Source: Variovorax sp. Root473 (GTDB lineage: Bacteria > Pseudomonadota > Gammaproteobacteria > Burkholderiales > Burkholderiaceae_C). From it: a stretch of DNA of 64,000 bases. Shown here piece by piece: positions 9,702 through 17,670 of the stretch. Numbering within the stretch: the first letter of the stretch is position 1; each line of letters begins with the position of its first letter. The notes beneath the pieces are model-generated. The model was not told where the DNA came from, searched no databases, and saw only the letters and a program-made list of their open reading frames with translations. A program made the position numbers and the translations under genes. Where the stretch lies: the NCBI RefSeq assembly GCF_001426505.1, contig NZ_LMEV01000017.1, positions 1,209,155 through 1,273,154 on the forward strand, in the 5' to 3' direction.

Positions 9702-10593
9702 AGTCGGGTGTCAGCCCCAGCACCCACTGCTTGAACTGCTCCAGCGCCCCGGAGGCCGGCCGGCCTTCGGGGTACGCGAAGTAGTAGCCCTGGTGCACGT
9801 CCAGGTGCCGGTCCATCGGGATCACGAGTTCGCCGGTGCGCAGTTCCTGCTCGACCAGCAGGCGCGGCGCCAGCCCCACGCCCATGCCCGCCGCTGCGGC
9901 AGCCACCACCATGGTGAACAGCTCGTAGCGCGGCCCGCGCGACGCGTGCACCGTGTATTCCCATTTCTGTTGCGCGTACCAGTCGCGCCATGCGTGGGCG
10001 CGCGTGCTCAGGTGCACATGGCGGCAGCGCTCGAAGCCGGCTTCGTCCCACCGGGCCTGCGCGTCGCGGAACGCGGGGCTGCAGATGGGCACCATCTCGC
10101 CTTCGGAGAAGATCAGCCCGCCGCGCGTGTTCGGCCAGAACTGGTCGCCGAAGTAGATCGCCGCGTCGTACGCGTGCTCCTGGAACGAGAAGGGCTGCGA
10201 GCGCGCCGACAGGTTCACCGTGATGTTCGGGTGCAGCCGGCTGAAATCGGGCAGCCGCGGAATGAGCCATTGCGTGGCAAAGGTCGGCACCACGGCCAGT
10301 TCGAGCACGAAGCCCATCTCGTGGCCGGCGCTGATCTCCAGCGTGTCGCGGCGGATCTGGTCGAGGTGGCGGCGGATGCGCGCGGCGTACTCGCGGCCCA
10401 CGTCGGTGAGCGTCAGCCGCTTGCGCACGCGCGAGAACAGCGGCACGCCCAGGCGCTGCTCCAGCATCGCCACCTGGCGCCCGACCGCGCTTTGCGTGAG
10501 CGCCAGCTCGGTCGCTGCGCGGGTGAAGCTCCCCAGGCGTGCCGAGGCCTCGAAGGCCTGCAGCGCGCCGAGGTTGGGAATGTCTTTTCTCAT
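9700..10593 (-). CDS. LysR family transcriptional regulator (GcvA-like)
   Basis: A 297-residue LysR regulator: winged helix-turn-helix at residues 5-65 (ALQAFEASARLGSFTRAATE, LALTQSAVGRQVAMLEQRLG) and a two-lobed substrate domain from about 95. The sequence is of the GcvA/AmpR branch (FNALxxFEAxAR type start, DVGREYAARI after the HTH). It is divergent from the FAD oxidoreductase at 10671 with 77 bp between the starts, so it most likely controls that gene. The effector is unknown, perhaps an amino acid or amine. Confidence 0.92.
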   Translation of the reverse strand: MRKDIPNLGALQAFEASARLGSFTRAATELALTQSAVGRQVAMLEQRLGVPLFSRVRKRLTLTDVGREYAARIRRHLDQIRRDTLEISAGHEMGFVLELAVVPTFATQWLIPRLPDFSRLHPNITVNLSARSQPFSFQEHAYDAAIYFGDQFWPNTRGGLIFSEGEMVPICSPAFRDAQARWDEAGFERCRHVHLSTRAHAWRDWYAQQKWEYTVHASRGPRYELFTMVVAAAAAGMGVGLAPRLLVEQELRTGELVIPMDRHLDVHQGYYFAYPEGRPASGALEQFKQWVLGLTPD

Positions 10594-10670
10594 CGCGCTA
10601 TTCTGGCGGGAGCGTGCGCAGGCCGGGCAACGGCCCGGGCCCGCACACCGAAGACACGGAAGGGCATCTC

Positions 10671-11846
10671 ATGCGGCGTGTGGCGATCATCGGCGGCGGG
10701 GCCATCGGCTCGGCCATCGCGTACTTCCTGGGCGCCGACCCGACGGGCGAGGCCTTCGACATCACGGTGGTGGAGCGCGACTTCTCGTACCGGCAGGCCT
10801 CGTCGGCGCTGTCGGCCAGCTCGATCCGCCAGCAGTTCTCCACCGCCATCAACATCGAGATGTCGCTCTACGGCATCGACTTTTTCCGCACGCTGGGCGA
10901 GACCCTGCGCGTGGGCGATGACGACGTGCCCGATATCGGTCTGGTCGAACCCGGTTACCTGTACCTGGCCTCTGCGGCGGGTGTCCACGTGCTGCGCGAG
11001 AACCACGCGGTGCAGAAGGCGCATGCGGTGGACGTGGCGCTGTTGACTCCCGATGAACTGAAAGCGCGCTTCCCGTGGCTCTCGACCGAGGGCATCGCGC
11101 TCGCATCGCTCGGCCTCTCGGGCGAGGGCTGGTACGACGGCTACAGCCTGCTGCAGGCCTTTCGCAAGAAGGCCGCATCGCAGGGCGCACGGTATGTGCA
11201 GGCACATGCCACCGGGCTGCGCCGCCAGGGCCGCACCGTGACCGGCGTGCAACTCGACAGCGGCGAGACGATCGACGCCGACATCGTCGTCAACGCAGCC
11301 GGCGCCTGGGCCGCGAAGGTGGCCGAATGGGTGGGCATCGACCTGCCGGTGCGCGGCCGGCGGCGCAGCGTGTTCAGCTTCTCGTGCCCCGAAACCCTGC
11401 CCGGCTGCCCGCTGGTGATCGACACCTCCGGCATCTGGTTGCGGCCCGAAGGCCGCCAGTTCATCTGCGGCTTTGCCCCGCCCGCGGACCGCGACCCCGA
11501 CGACGCGCCGCTCGACGTCGAACACGAAGCCTTCGACAACTTCATCTGGCCGGCGCTGGCCGAACGCATCCCGGCGTTCGAAGCCGTCCGCATGACGGGC
11601 GCCTGGGCCGGTTACTACGAGATGAACCTGTTCGACCACAACGCGATCCTCGGCCTGCACCCTGACTGCGACAACCTCTACTTCGCGAACGGCTTCTCGG
11701 GCCACGGACTGCAGCAGTGCCCGGCGGCGGGGCGTGGCATCGCGGAGCTGATCCGCTTCGGCGGCTACCGCAGCCTCGACCTGTCGCCGTTGTCGTTCGC
11801 GCGCATCCTGGAGAACCGGCCGTTGGTCGAGAAGAACATCATCTAG
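10671..11846 (+). CDS. FAD-dependent amine/D-amino-acid oxidase family protein (DAO)
   Basis: A 391-residue DAO-family flavoprotein. The N-terminal dinucleotide fold reads VAIIGGGAIGSAIAYFLG, the FAD-binding middle segment VVNAAGAWAAKVAEWVGIDLPV, and the C-terminal part contains GFSGHGLQQCPAAGRGIAELI, all typical of glycine/sarcosine/D-amino-acid oxidases. Start at ATG 10671; longer frame upstream is shadow. Such enzymes oxidise an amine to an imine with transfer of electrons to oxygen or a quinone. It ends overlapping the stop of the convergent OYE gene by 4 nt. A nearby RidA gene could hydrolyse the imine product, which supports an amine-catabolic role. Confidence 0.85.
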   Translation: MRRVAIIGGGAIGSAIAYFLGADPTGEAFDITVVERDFSYRQASSALSASSIRQQFSTAINIEMSLYGIDFFRTLGETLRVGDDDVPDIGLVEPGYLYLASAAGVHVLRENHAVQKAHAVDVALLTPDELKARFPWLSTEGIALASLGLSGEGWYDGYSLLQAFRKKAASQGARYVQAHATGLRRQGRTVTGVQLDSGETIDADIVVNAAGAWAAKVAEWVGIDLPVRGRRRSVFSFSCPETLPGCPLVIDTSGIWLRPEGRQFICGFAPPADRDPDDAPLDVEHEAFDNFIWPALAERIPAFEAVRMTGAWAGYYEMNLFDHNAILGLHPDCDNLYFANGFSGHGLQQCPAAGRGIAELIRFGGYRSLDLSPLSFARILENRPLVEKNII

Positions 11847-12946
11847 CGTTGCTGCTCCGATGGCTTGATGTCCGCTACGGGCGACAGCAGCGCGGGATCG
11901 AAGGCGGCCAGCGCACGCCCTTCCTGCAGTCGCTTCGGCCAGTCGGGGTTCGACAGCGCGCCGCGTCCCTGCGCCACGAAGTCGGCGCCGTCCGCGAGCG
12001 CCGCCTCGGCACGCCCCGGGTCGTGCAGGCCGCCGTTGGCGACGATCGCTAGGCCGGGTGCATGGCGGCGCGCGAGCTGCAGCAAGCTCGGCCCTGCATC
12101 GCCGAAGGCCGGTCGCCAGGCTTCGAACTCGGTCACGTGCAGGTAGTCGATGCCGCTGTGCGCGAGCGCCCCGAACACCGTCGCCGCGCCGGCTTCGGCT
12201 TCCGGCCAGTGGTGGCCGAAGTCGTTGACCTTGCCTTGCGAGATGCGCACGCCGACCGGCGCCGAGGCGCCCAGCATGTGCCGCACCGCGCGCACCACTT
12301 GGACGGTCAGCTGCACGCGGTGCGCGAGGGCGCCGCCCCAGCGGTCGGTGCGCGCGTTGGTGTGGCCGGTCATGAACTGGTCGAGCAGGTAGCCGTTCGC
12401 GCCGTGGATCTCCACGCCGTCGAAGCCCGCCACGTCCATCGCCAGCAGCGCCGCCCGGGCGAAGCCGCGAATCGCTTCGGCGATGTCGGCATCGGTCATC
12501 GCGCGGGGCACCGGGTACTCGCCTTCGCCGCGGTAGGCCGTCATCTGCCTGCCCAGCGGGCGAACGGCCGACGGCCCCGCCGTGTGGTCGCGAAAGCGGT
12601 TGAACTGCGACAGCGCGCCCGCATGCATGAGCTGCGCGATGGCGCGCCCGCCCGCGGCCTGGATCGCCTTCACCACCGGGCGCCACGCGCGGGCCTGTTC
12701 GCCGTCGCTCAGGCCGGGCTGGCGGGCATAGCCTTGCGCGTACGCCGTGTCGGTGTAGATGCCTTCGGTGATGACGAGGCCGAAGCCGCCCCGCGCAAAG
12801 CGCTCGTAGTAGCGGGCCATCGTGCCGTTGGCGTGGCCCTCGGGCGAGGCGCTGACGCGCGTCATCGGCGCCACGGCCAGCCGGTTGGGCAGCTGCAGGC
12901 CGTGCAGGTTCGCGGGCGCGAACAGGGGGGAGGCCGTCGTGCTCAT
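11843..12946 (-). CDS. NADH:flavin oxidoreductase (old yellow enzyme family)
   Basis: A 367-residue FMN-binding TIM-barrel protein. Recognisable segments are LFAPANLHGLQLPNRLAVAP at the start, GFGLVITEGIYTD, the active-site region AGFDGVEIHGANGYLLDQF, the WGGALAHR motif, and the C-terminal phosphate-binding part GADFVAQGRGALSNPDWPKR. Such enzymes reduce activated alkenes or act on amine and terpene compounds; the substrate cannot be told here. It follows RidA with an ATGA overlap, so the two form a minus-strand pair divergent from a LysR gene. Confidence 0.9.
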   Translation of the reverse strand: MSTTASPLFAPANLHGLQLPNRLAVAPMTRVSASPEGHANGTMARYYERFARGGFGLVITEGIYTDTAYAQGYARQPGLSDGEQARAWRPVVKAIQAAGGRAIAQLMHAGALSQFNRFRDHTAGPSAVRPLGRQMTAYRGEGEYPVPRAMTDADIAEAIRGFARAALLAMDVAGFDGVEIHGANGYLLDQFMTGHTNARTDRWGGALAHRVQLTVQVVRAVRHMLGASAPVGVRISQGKVNDFGHHWPEAEAGAATVFGALAHSGIDYLHVTEFEAWRPAFGDAGPSLLQLARRHAPGLAIVANGGLHDPGRAEAALADGADFVAQGRGALSNPDWPKRLQEGRALAAFDPALLSPVADIKPSEQQR

Positions 12947-13347
12947 CGGGCGTCTCCGGGCGCGACGGCGATGGCCTCGATCTCGATCATCGCGTCGGGC
13001 GAGTACAGGCCCGAGACCTCGACGATGGTGTCGGCCGGATAGGGTGCCGAGAACCATTGGCGGCGCAGTTCAACGATCTTCGGAAAGTGGGTCATCGAGG
13101 TCAGGAAGATCGTCACCTTGACCACGCTGCCCAGGCCCGTGCCGGCGGCCCGCAGCACGCGGTCGAGGTTCTTGAAGGCCTGCTCGGCCTGACGGTCGAA
13201 GTCGCCCTTGCCGACGATCTCGCCGTCGTCACCGATCGCGGCCTGGCCGGACACGAAGACCAGGTCGCCGAGCTGGATGGCCTGCGACAGCAGGAAGGGT
13301 GCGTAGGGGTCGGGTTGCGTGTGGATCTGCCTGGGTTGGAGTTGCAT
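12943..13347 (-). CDS. RidA family protein (reactive imine/enamine deaminase)
   Basis: A 134-residue RidA/YjgF-family protein. The conserved YxPFLLSQAIQLGDLVFVSGQ beginning, the middle Q-AF-KNLDRVL pattern, the VKVTIFLTSM segment and the C-terminal IEIEAIAVAPG are characteristic. RidA proteins hydrolyse enamines and imines released by PLP or flavin enzymes. The catalytic-type arginine expected before the VE-AVA segment is not obvious here (PDAMIEIEAIAV), so it may belong to a subfamily without classical imine deaminase activity. It is first gene of the pair with the OYE-family gene and divergent from the LysR gene at 13487. Confidence 0.9.
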   Translation of the reverse strand: MQLQPRQIHTQPDPYAPFLLSQAIQLGDLVFVSGQAAIGDDGEIVGKGDFDRQAEQAFKNLDRVLRAAGTGLGSVVKVTIFLTSMTHFPKIVELRRQWFSAPYPADTIVEVSGLYSPDAMIEIEAIAVAPGDAR

Positions 13348-13442
13348 GACGGGTGCCTTTGATGGTGAATTCCAGATCAGCCGTGGAAGGGATTTCTTCC
13401 TGCGACAACTTGAATTTAGGGAAGAGGGTGGCGCCCGACAAA

Positions 13443-13458
13443 GGCTGATTTTTCAGCC
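13443..13458. promoter_or_regulatory. Candidate LysR operator between ridA and the LysR gene
   Basis: A perfect 6-4-6 inverted repeat, GGCTGA-TTTT-TCAGCC, lies 29 bp upstream of the LysR start and 96 bp upstream of the ridA start. The position and symmetry suit autoregulation and control of the divergent ridA-OYE pair; binding is inferred. Confidence 0.45.
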
Positions 13459-13486
13459 AATGGATGAGTTGAGCTAATCTGTCTGC

Positions 13487-14389
13487 ATGCGAAGACTTCC
13501 TCCCCTGGGCGCATTGCGCGTGTTCGAGGCCGCGGCACGCCGGCTGAGCTTCAAGGCGGCGGCCGACGAGTTGCACGTCACGCCGACCGCGGTCAGCCAC
13601 CAGATCAAGCAGCTCGAAGAAACGCTCGACGTGCGCCTGTTCGAACGCGGCACGCGGCAGGTCCACCTGACGGCTGCTGGCCACCAGCTATTCCCCGCGC
13701 TGCGCGACGGTTTTGACAGCTTCGAGCGCGCCGTCGATGGCGTGCGCCGGCTGAAGGGCGCGCGCATCGCCACGCTGTCGTCCACGGTCGGCTTCATGGC
13801 TCGCCGGCTGGCGCCGCGCGCGGGAACCTTCTGCGACCTGCATCCCGAATGGACGCTGCGGCTGGACGCCACCAACCAGGTCGTCGACCTCGACACCGAG
13901 GCCGACGCGGCGATTCGCTACGGCAACGGCCGTTATGCCGACCTCGTCGTCGAGCCGCTGTTCCAGGACCACTACGCGCCGGTTTGCAGCCCCGCGCTGG
14001 CGGTCGCGGCCAGGAAAGACCTGAGCGCTGTCTCGTTGATCCATTTCGAATGGGGCCGCGCGGGGCGCGACGAAACGCTGGCGCCGGTGTGGCGCACCTG
14101 GCTGGCGCGCGCGGGCCGCACCGACGTCGATGCGCAGGCCGGCCTGTCCTTCACCGAAGAGATCCACGCGGTGCAGGCCACGGTCGCGGGGCAGGGTGTC
14201 GGCCTGCTGAGCCTGGCGCTGGTGGCCGACGAGCTCGCATCGGGCCTGCTGGTGCAGCCCTTCGAGCTGTCGGTGGAAAGTTACCGCTACGACCTGGTGT
14301 ACAGCCCGCGCGCCGCCAGCCGGCCCGCGACGGCGGTGCTGCGTGACTGGGTGCACCGCGAATTCGGCGGCGGCAAAAAGAAGGCATAG
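13487..14389 (+). CDS. LysR family transcriptional regulator (GcvA-like)
   Basis: A 300-residue LysR regulator of the GcvA type, with the start RRLPPLGALRVFEAAARRLS and recognition helix region LHVTPTAVSHQIKQLEETL (residues about 25-50). The effector domain follows from about residue 95. It is divergent from ridA and the OYE-family gene (140 bp between starts), with an inverted repeat in between, and lies immediately upstream of a CoA-transferase gene (8 nt gap), so it may be cotranscribed with that gene and control the divergent pair. Confidence 0.92.
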   Translation: MRRLPPLGALRVFEAAARRLSFKAAADELHVTPTAVSHQIKQLEETLDVRLFERGTRQVHLTAAGHQLFPALRDGFDSFERAVDGVRRLKGARIATLSSTVGFMARRLAPRAGTFCDLHPEWTLRLDATNQVVDLDTEADAAIRYGNGRYADLVVEPLFQDHYAPVCSPALAVAARKDLSAVSLIHFEWGRAGRDETLAPVWRTWLARAGRTDVDAQAGLSFTEEIHAVQATVAGQGVGLLSLALVADELASGLLVQPFELSVESYRYDLVYSPRAASRPATAVLRDWVHREFGGGKKKA

Positions 14390-14397
14390 TGGCAGGC

Positions 14398-15693
14398 ATG
14401 ACTGCCCAGACCCTGTACGCGCAAAAGCGCGTTTCCGCCGCCGACGCCGTGCGCCAGGTGCGCAACGGCGACATGATCATCGTGCCCACGGGCGTCGGCG
14501 AGCCGCCCTCGCTGCTCACGGCGCTGTCCGAGCAGCGCCGCGACTTCCGCGACGTGAAGGTGGCGCAGATCCTGGCGATGCGCAAGTACGCCTACATCGA
14601 CCCCGAGACGATCGACCACGTGCGCCACGTCGCGCTGTTCTTCGGCGGCGCCACGCGGGCCGGCGGGCAGGCCGGCTGGATCGACTTCATTCCCAACTAC
14701 TTCTCCGAAATCCCGGCGCAGATCGAGCGCGGGCAGATCGCGGCCGACGTGGTGTTCAGCATGGCCTCGCCGATGGACGCGCACGGCTACTTCGCGCTGA
14801 GCCTGGGCCCCGACTACACGATGGCCGCCGTGGCGAAAGCCCGCGCGGTCGTGCTCGAGGTGAACCCGAACGTGCCCTACGCGCACGGCAACTGCCACGT
14901 GCACATCTCGCAGGTAGCGGCGCTGGTCGAGAGCAGCGAGCCGGTGATGGAAGTCGGCCTGCCGAAAATCGGCCCCGTGCAGGAGGCCATCGGCAGGCAC
15001 GTGGCCGACCTGATCGACGACGGCGCCACCCTGCAGATCGGCTACGGCGGCATTCCCGACGCGGTGGTGATGCAGCTCACGGGCAAGCACGACCTGGGCA
15101 TCCACACCGAGATGATCGGCGACGGCATCCTCACGCTGGTCGAAAGCGGCGCGGTCACCAACCGCCGCAAGAACTACCTGCCGGGCAAGTCGGTCGCGAC
15201 TTTCGCGCTCGGCTCCAGCAAGCTGTACCGCTTCATGGACCGCAACCCGGGGCTGGAGATGCACCCGGTGAACTTCACCAACGACCCGGCGCTGGCGGGG
15301 CTGAACGACAACCTCATCGCCATCAACGCCACCATGCAGATCGACCTGCTTGGGCAGTGCGGCTCCGAAAGCCTGGGCCACGCGCCGTATTCGGGCACCG
15401 GCGGGCAGTCGGACTTCGTGCGCGCGGCCAACCGCTCGCGCGGCGGCAAGGCCTTCATCGTGCTGCCTTCGACAGCGAAGGACGACACGATCTCGCGCAT
15501 CGTGATCTCGCTCTCGCCGGGCACGCACGTGAGCACGAGCAAGAACGACATCAACTACGTCGTCACCGAGTACGGCGTGGCGCAGCTGCGCGGCAAGTCG
15601 GCCAGACAGCGCGCCCAGGAGCTGATCGCCATCGCGCATCCGGACTTCCGGGCGGAGCTGACGGAGCAGGCGAAGCGCGCGAAGCTGCTGTGA
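14398..15693 (+). CDS. Acetyl-CoA hydrolase/transferase family protein (4-hydroxybutyrate CoA-transferase-like)
   Basis: A 431-residue family-I CoA-transferase of the acetyl-CoA hydrolase / 4-hydroxybutyrate CoA-transferase type. The N-terminal half has the PTGVGEPPSLLTAL segment and the C-terminal half contains ATLQIGYGGIPDAV, GIHTEMIGDG and the catalytic-glutamate loop GQCGSESLG. It moves CoA from an acyl-CoA to acetate or another acid. ATG 14398 is preferred; a GTG at 14389 overlapping the stop of the LysR gene (TAGTG) would add three residues and imply coupling. The acyl substrate is unknown. Confidence 0.88.
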   Translation: MTAQTLYAQKRVSAADAVRQVRNGDMIIVPTGVGEPPSLLTALSEQRRDFRDVKVAQILAMRKYAYIDPETIDHVRHVALFFGGATRAGGQAGWIDFIPNYFSEIPAQIERGQIAADVVFSMASPMDAHGYFALSLGPDYTMAAVAKARAVVLEVNPNVPYAHGNCHVHISQVAALVESSEPVMEVGLPKIGPVQEAIGRHVADLIDDGATLQIGYGGIPDAVVMQLTGKHDLGIHTEMIGDGILTLVESGAVTNRRKNYLPGKSVATFALGSSKLYRFMDRNPGLEMHPVNFTNDPALAGLNDNLIAINATMQIDLLGQCGSESLGHAPYSGTGGQSDFVRAANRSRGGKAFIVLPSTAKDDTISRIVISLSPGTHVSTSKNDINYVVTEYGVAQLRGKSARQRAQELIAIAHPDFRAELTEQAKRAKLL

Positions 15694-15718
15694 GCGTGGG
15701 GGTGGTCCAGGGCGCGGG

Positions 15719-16417
15719 TCAGCTGGCCTTGGCCGCCCGCACCAGCGACGGCGTGGTCTTGTAGCTCTCGGGGAACAGTTTCTTCAGGTCGTCGATCTTC
15801 GGCAGGTCGTTGATCGCAATGTAGGGCTGGTTGGGGTGCAGCGTGAGGTAGTCCTGGTGGTAGTCCTCGGCCGCATAGAAGGACTTGGACACCTCGACCG
15901 TGGTGGCGAGCGGCTTGCCAAAGGCCTTGGCCTGGTTCAGTTGGGCGATGTAGGCGTTGGCGATGCGGGCCTGTTCGGCGTTTTCGGCGAACACGGTGGA
16001 GCGGTACTGGGGGCCGGTGTCAGGGCCTTGCCGATTCAGCTGGGTCGGGTCATGCGCCACCGAGAAATAAATCTGCAGCAGCTTGCCGTAGCTGACCTTG
16101 CGCGGGTCGTAGCTGATGCGCACGGCCTCGGCATGGCCGGTGCGGCCGGAGCCAACTTCGTCGTAGCGCGCGGTGCGGGCTTCGCCGCCCGCATAGCCCG
16201 ACAGCGCATTGCTCACGCCGTCGACGCGCTGGAACACGCCCTGCACGCCCCAGAAGCAGCCGCCCGCGAACACGGCGGTGGCGGTGGTGGCACTGGCCGG
16301 CGCAAGGTCGACCGTCGGCGCGGGCACGCGGCGCGTGGTCTCGGCGAAGGAAGGGGCGGCGTGCCAGGCGAAAGCGGCAACGGCAAGCGCGCCGGCGGCG
16401 ATGGCGAAGGATTTCAT
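15719..16417 (-). CDS. msrA: Exported peptide-methionine (S)-S-oxide reductase MsrA
   Basis: A 232-residue MsrA with an N-terminal signal peptide (about residues 1-25, ending APSFA), so it acts outside the cytoplasm. The catalytic motif GGCFWGVQGVFQ places the active cysteine at about residue 54; YDPRKVSYGKLLQIYFSVAHDPTQLNRQG is cut here to YGKLLQIYFSVAHDPTQLNR, also diagnostic, as is HPNQPYI near the C-terminus. This cysteine is the only one in the protein, so no internal resolving cysteine exists and an external reductant is required. It stands next to the methionine-rich MXKDX gene, an MsrP-like enzyme and a two-component system, all on the theme of methionine repair. It reduces Met-S-oxide in envelope proteins. 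Confidence 0.93.
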   Translation of the reverse strand: MKSFAIAAGALAVAAFAWHAAPSFAETTRRVPAPTVDLAPASATTATAVFAGGCFWGVQGVFQRVDGVSNALSGYAGGEARTARYDEVGSGRTGHAEAVRISYDPRKVSYGKLLQIYFSVAHDPTQLNRQGPDTGPQYRSTVFAENAEQARIANAYIAQLNQAKAFGKPLATTVEVSKSFYAAEDYHQDYLTLHPNQPYIAINDLPKIDDLKKLFPESYKTTPSLVRAAKAS

Positions 16418-16459
16418 GGCGGTCTTTCGTAGGGAACGCGGAAGAGAGAGAACAGTGGC

Positions 16460-16502
16460 CCCGATCCCGCCGGCCGTCAATGGCGGCGCGACGGGGATCG
16501 GG
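16460..16502. terminator. Hairpin downstream of the MXKDX gene
   Basis: CCCGATCCC (16460-16468) and GGGATCGGG (16494-16502) form a 9-bp stem around a 25-nt loop, starting 10 nt after the MXKDX stop on the minus strand. No long T-run follows, so it may act as a processing or RNA-stability element. Confidence 0.45.
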
Positions 16503-16512
16503 CGAGAGGGCG

Positions 16513-16764
16513 TTACTTCTTCATCTCGTCCTTGCCCATCGCGTCCTTCTTCATTTCATCTTTGCCCATGGCATCTTTCTTCATGCCGTCTTTGGCCATG
16601 CCGTCCTTCTTCATGGCGTCCTTGCCCATGGCGTCTTTCTTCATCCCGTCCTTGGCCATGCTGTCCTTCTTCATGCCGTCCTTGGCCATGTCGTCCATGG
16701 CAAATGCCGAGGCGCCGGCGAAGGCGATGCAGGTGGCGAGGAGGGTGGTGGTGAGCTTGTTCAT
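16513..16764 (-). CDS. Methionine-rich pentapeptide MXKDX repeat protein
   Basis: An 83-residue exported protein. Residues 1-22 are a clean signal peptide ending ASAFA. The mature 61 residues consist almost only of the pentad M-x-K-D-x (MAKDG, MKKDA, MGKDE and similar), eleven copies in a row between MDD and MKK, so that 13 of 61 residues are methionine and none is cysteine. The protein matches the known MXKDX pentapeptide repeat family. The regular methionines suggest a sacrificial oxidant scavenger, as proposed for MrpX of Azospira; metal binding is an alternative. It lies between exported msrA and the MsrP-like gene. Confidence 0.85.
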   Translation of the reverse strand: MNKLTTTLLATCIAFAGASAFAMDDMAKDGMKKDSMAKDGMKKDAMGKDAMKKDGMAKDGMKKDAMGKDEMKKDAMGKDEMKK

Positions 16765-16875
16765 TTGAATCTTCCTGAGTTGAGGTTGGGTTTGTTTGTC
16801 ATCAAGATCGGCGCGGTCCCACGCTGGAACACGGCCTCGCGCTTTCTTCGGCAGTCGAGCGGCTGTGACAGCCCC

Positions 16876-17670
16876 TCAGCTCCCTCCGAACCAGTTGTAG
16901 CCCTGGTCTTCCCAGTAGCCACCGGGATAGGTGTTGGTCACGTACATCGCCTGGATGTGCTTCGGGTTCTTGTAGCCAAGCTTGGTCGGCATGCGCAGCT
17001 TCATCGGGAAGCCGTACTTCGGCGGCAGCGGCTGGTCGTCGTAGCTCAGCGCCAGCAGCGTCTGCGGATGCAGTGCCGTGGGCATGTCGATGCTGGTGTG
17101 GTAGTCGTCCGCGCACTGGAAGCCGACGTACTTCGCGCTCAGGTCCGCGCCCACGTGGCGCAGGAAATCCGCAAAGCGCACACCGCCCCATTTGCCGATG
17201 GCGCTCCAGCCCTCCACGCAGATGTGGCGCGTGATCTGGTCCTCTTGCGGCAGGGCGCGCAATTCGGCGAGCGTCCAGCGGCGCTTGTCGGCGACCATGC
17301 CGCTCACCTCGAGGCTGTAGGTGGCCTCGTCGACCTCGCGGATTTCGTCCTCGCCGTAGTAGGCGTTGAACGGAAAGGGGCGCGTGATCTCGGCGGCCGT
17401 GTAGGTCGGCGCCAGCCGCGTTGGGCTGAAGAGCCAGCCCTGCACTTCGTCGTTGAAGCGCGAGACTTTGGTCAGCACGGCTTCCACGTGGCTGTCGTCG
17501 CTGATGCTGCAGCCGGTGAGCATCGAGAGGCCGCCCAGCGTCAGCGAGCGGCGCAGGAACAGGCGGCGCGAGGGCGCGTCCAGTTGGCGCTCGATGAGTG
17601 CGCGGGCTTCGCGCACCACGGCGTCGCCGTCGACACCGGTCAGGGGAGGGCGTTTGAAAAAGAGGCTCAT
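16876..17670 (-). CDS. Molybdopterin-dependent oxidoreductase (MsrP/YedY-like)
   Basis: A 264-residue protein of the sulfite-oxidase molybdopterin-binding fold. Near residue 36 there is a Tat-like segment (RRLFLRRSLTLGG) followed by LTGC at 51-54, so the enzyme is probably exported folded and perhaps lipid-anchored. The molybdenum ligand is C151 in RHICVEGWSAIGKWGG, and the end segment GFPMKLRMPTKLGYKNPKHI matches YedY/MsrP. YedY family enzymes reduce methionine sulfoxide in the periplasm with electrons from a membrane haem protein. It is co-transcribed with the cytochrome b gene (ATGA overlap at 17667-17670). It is shorter than E. coli MsrP, so a different substrate remains possible. Confidence 0.85.
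   Translation of the reverse strand: MSLFFKRPPLTGVDGDAVVREARALIERQLDAPSRRLFLRRSLTLGGLSMLTGCSISDDSHVEAVLTKVSRFNDEVQGWLFSPTRLAPTYTAAEITRPFPFNAYYGEDEIREVDEATYSLEVSGMVADKRRWTLAELRALPQEDQITRHICVEGWSAIGKWGGVRFADFLRHVGADLSAKYVGFQCADDYHTSIDMPTALHPQTLLALSYDDQPLPPKYGFPMKLRMPTKLGYKNPKHIQAMYVTNTYPGGYWEDQGYNWFGGS

Noticed and set aside
16513..16764. Tandem 15-bp repeats as CRISPR or satellite DNA
   Set aside because: The repeats are in-frame codons of the MXKDX protein and have no spacers.
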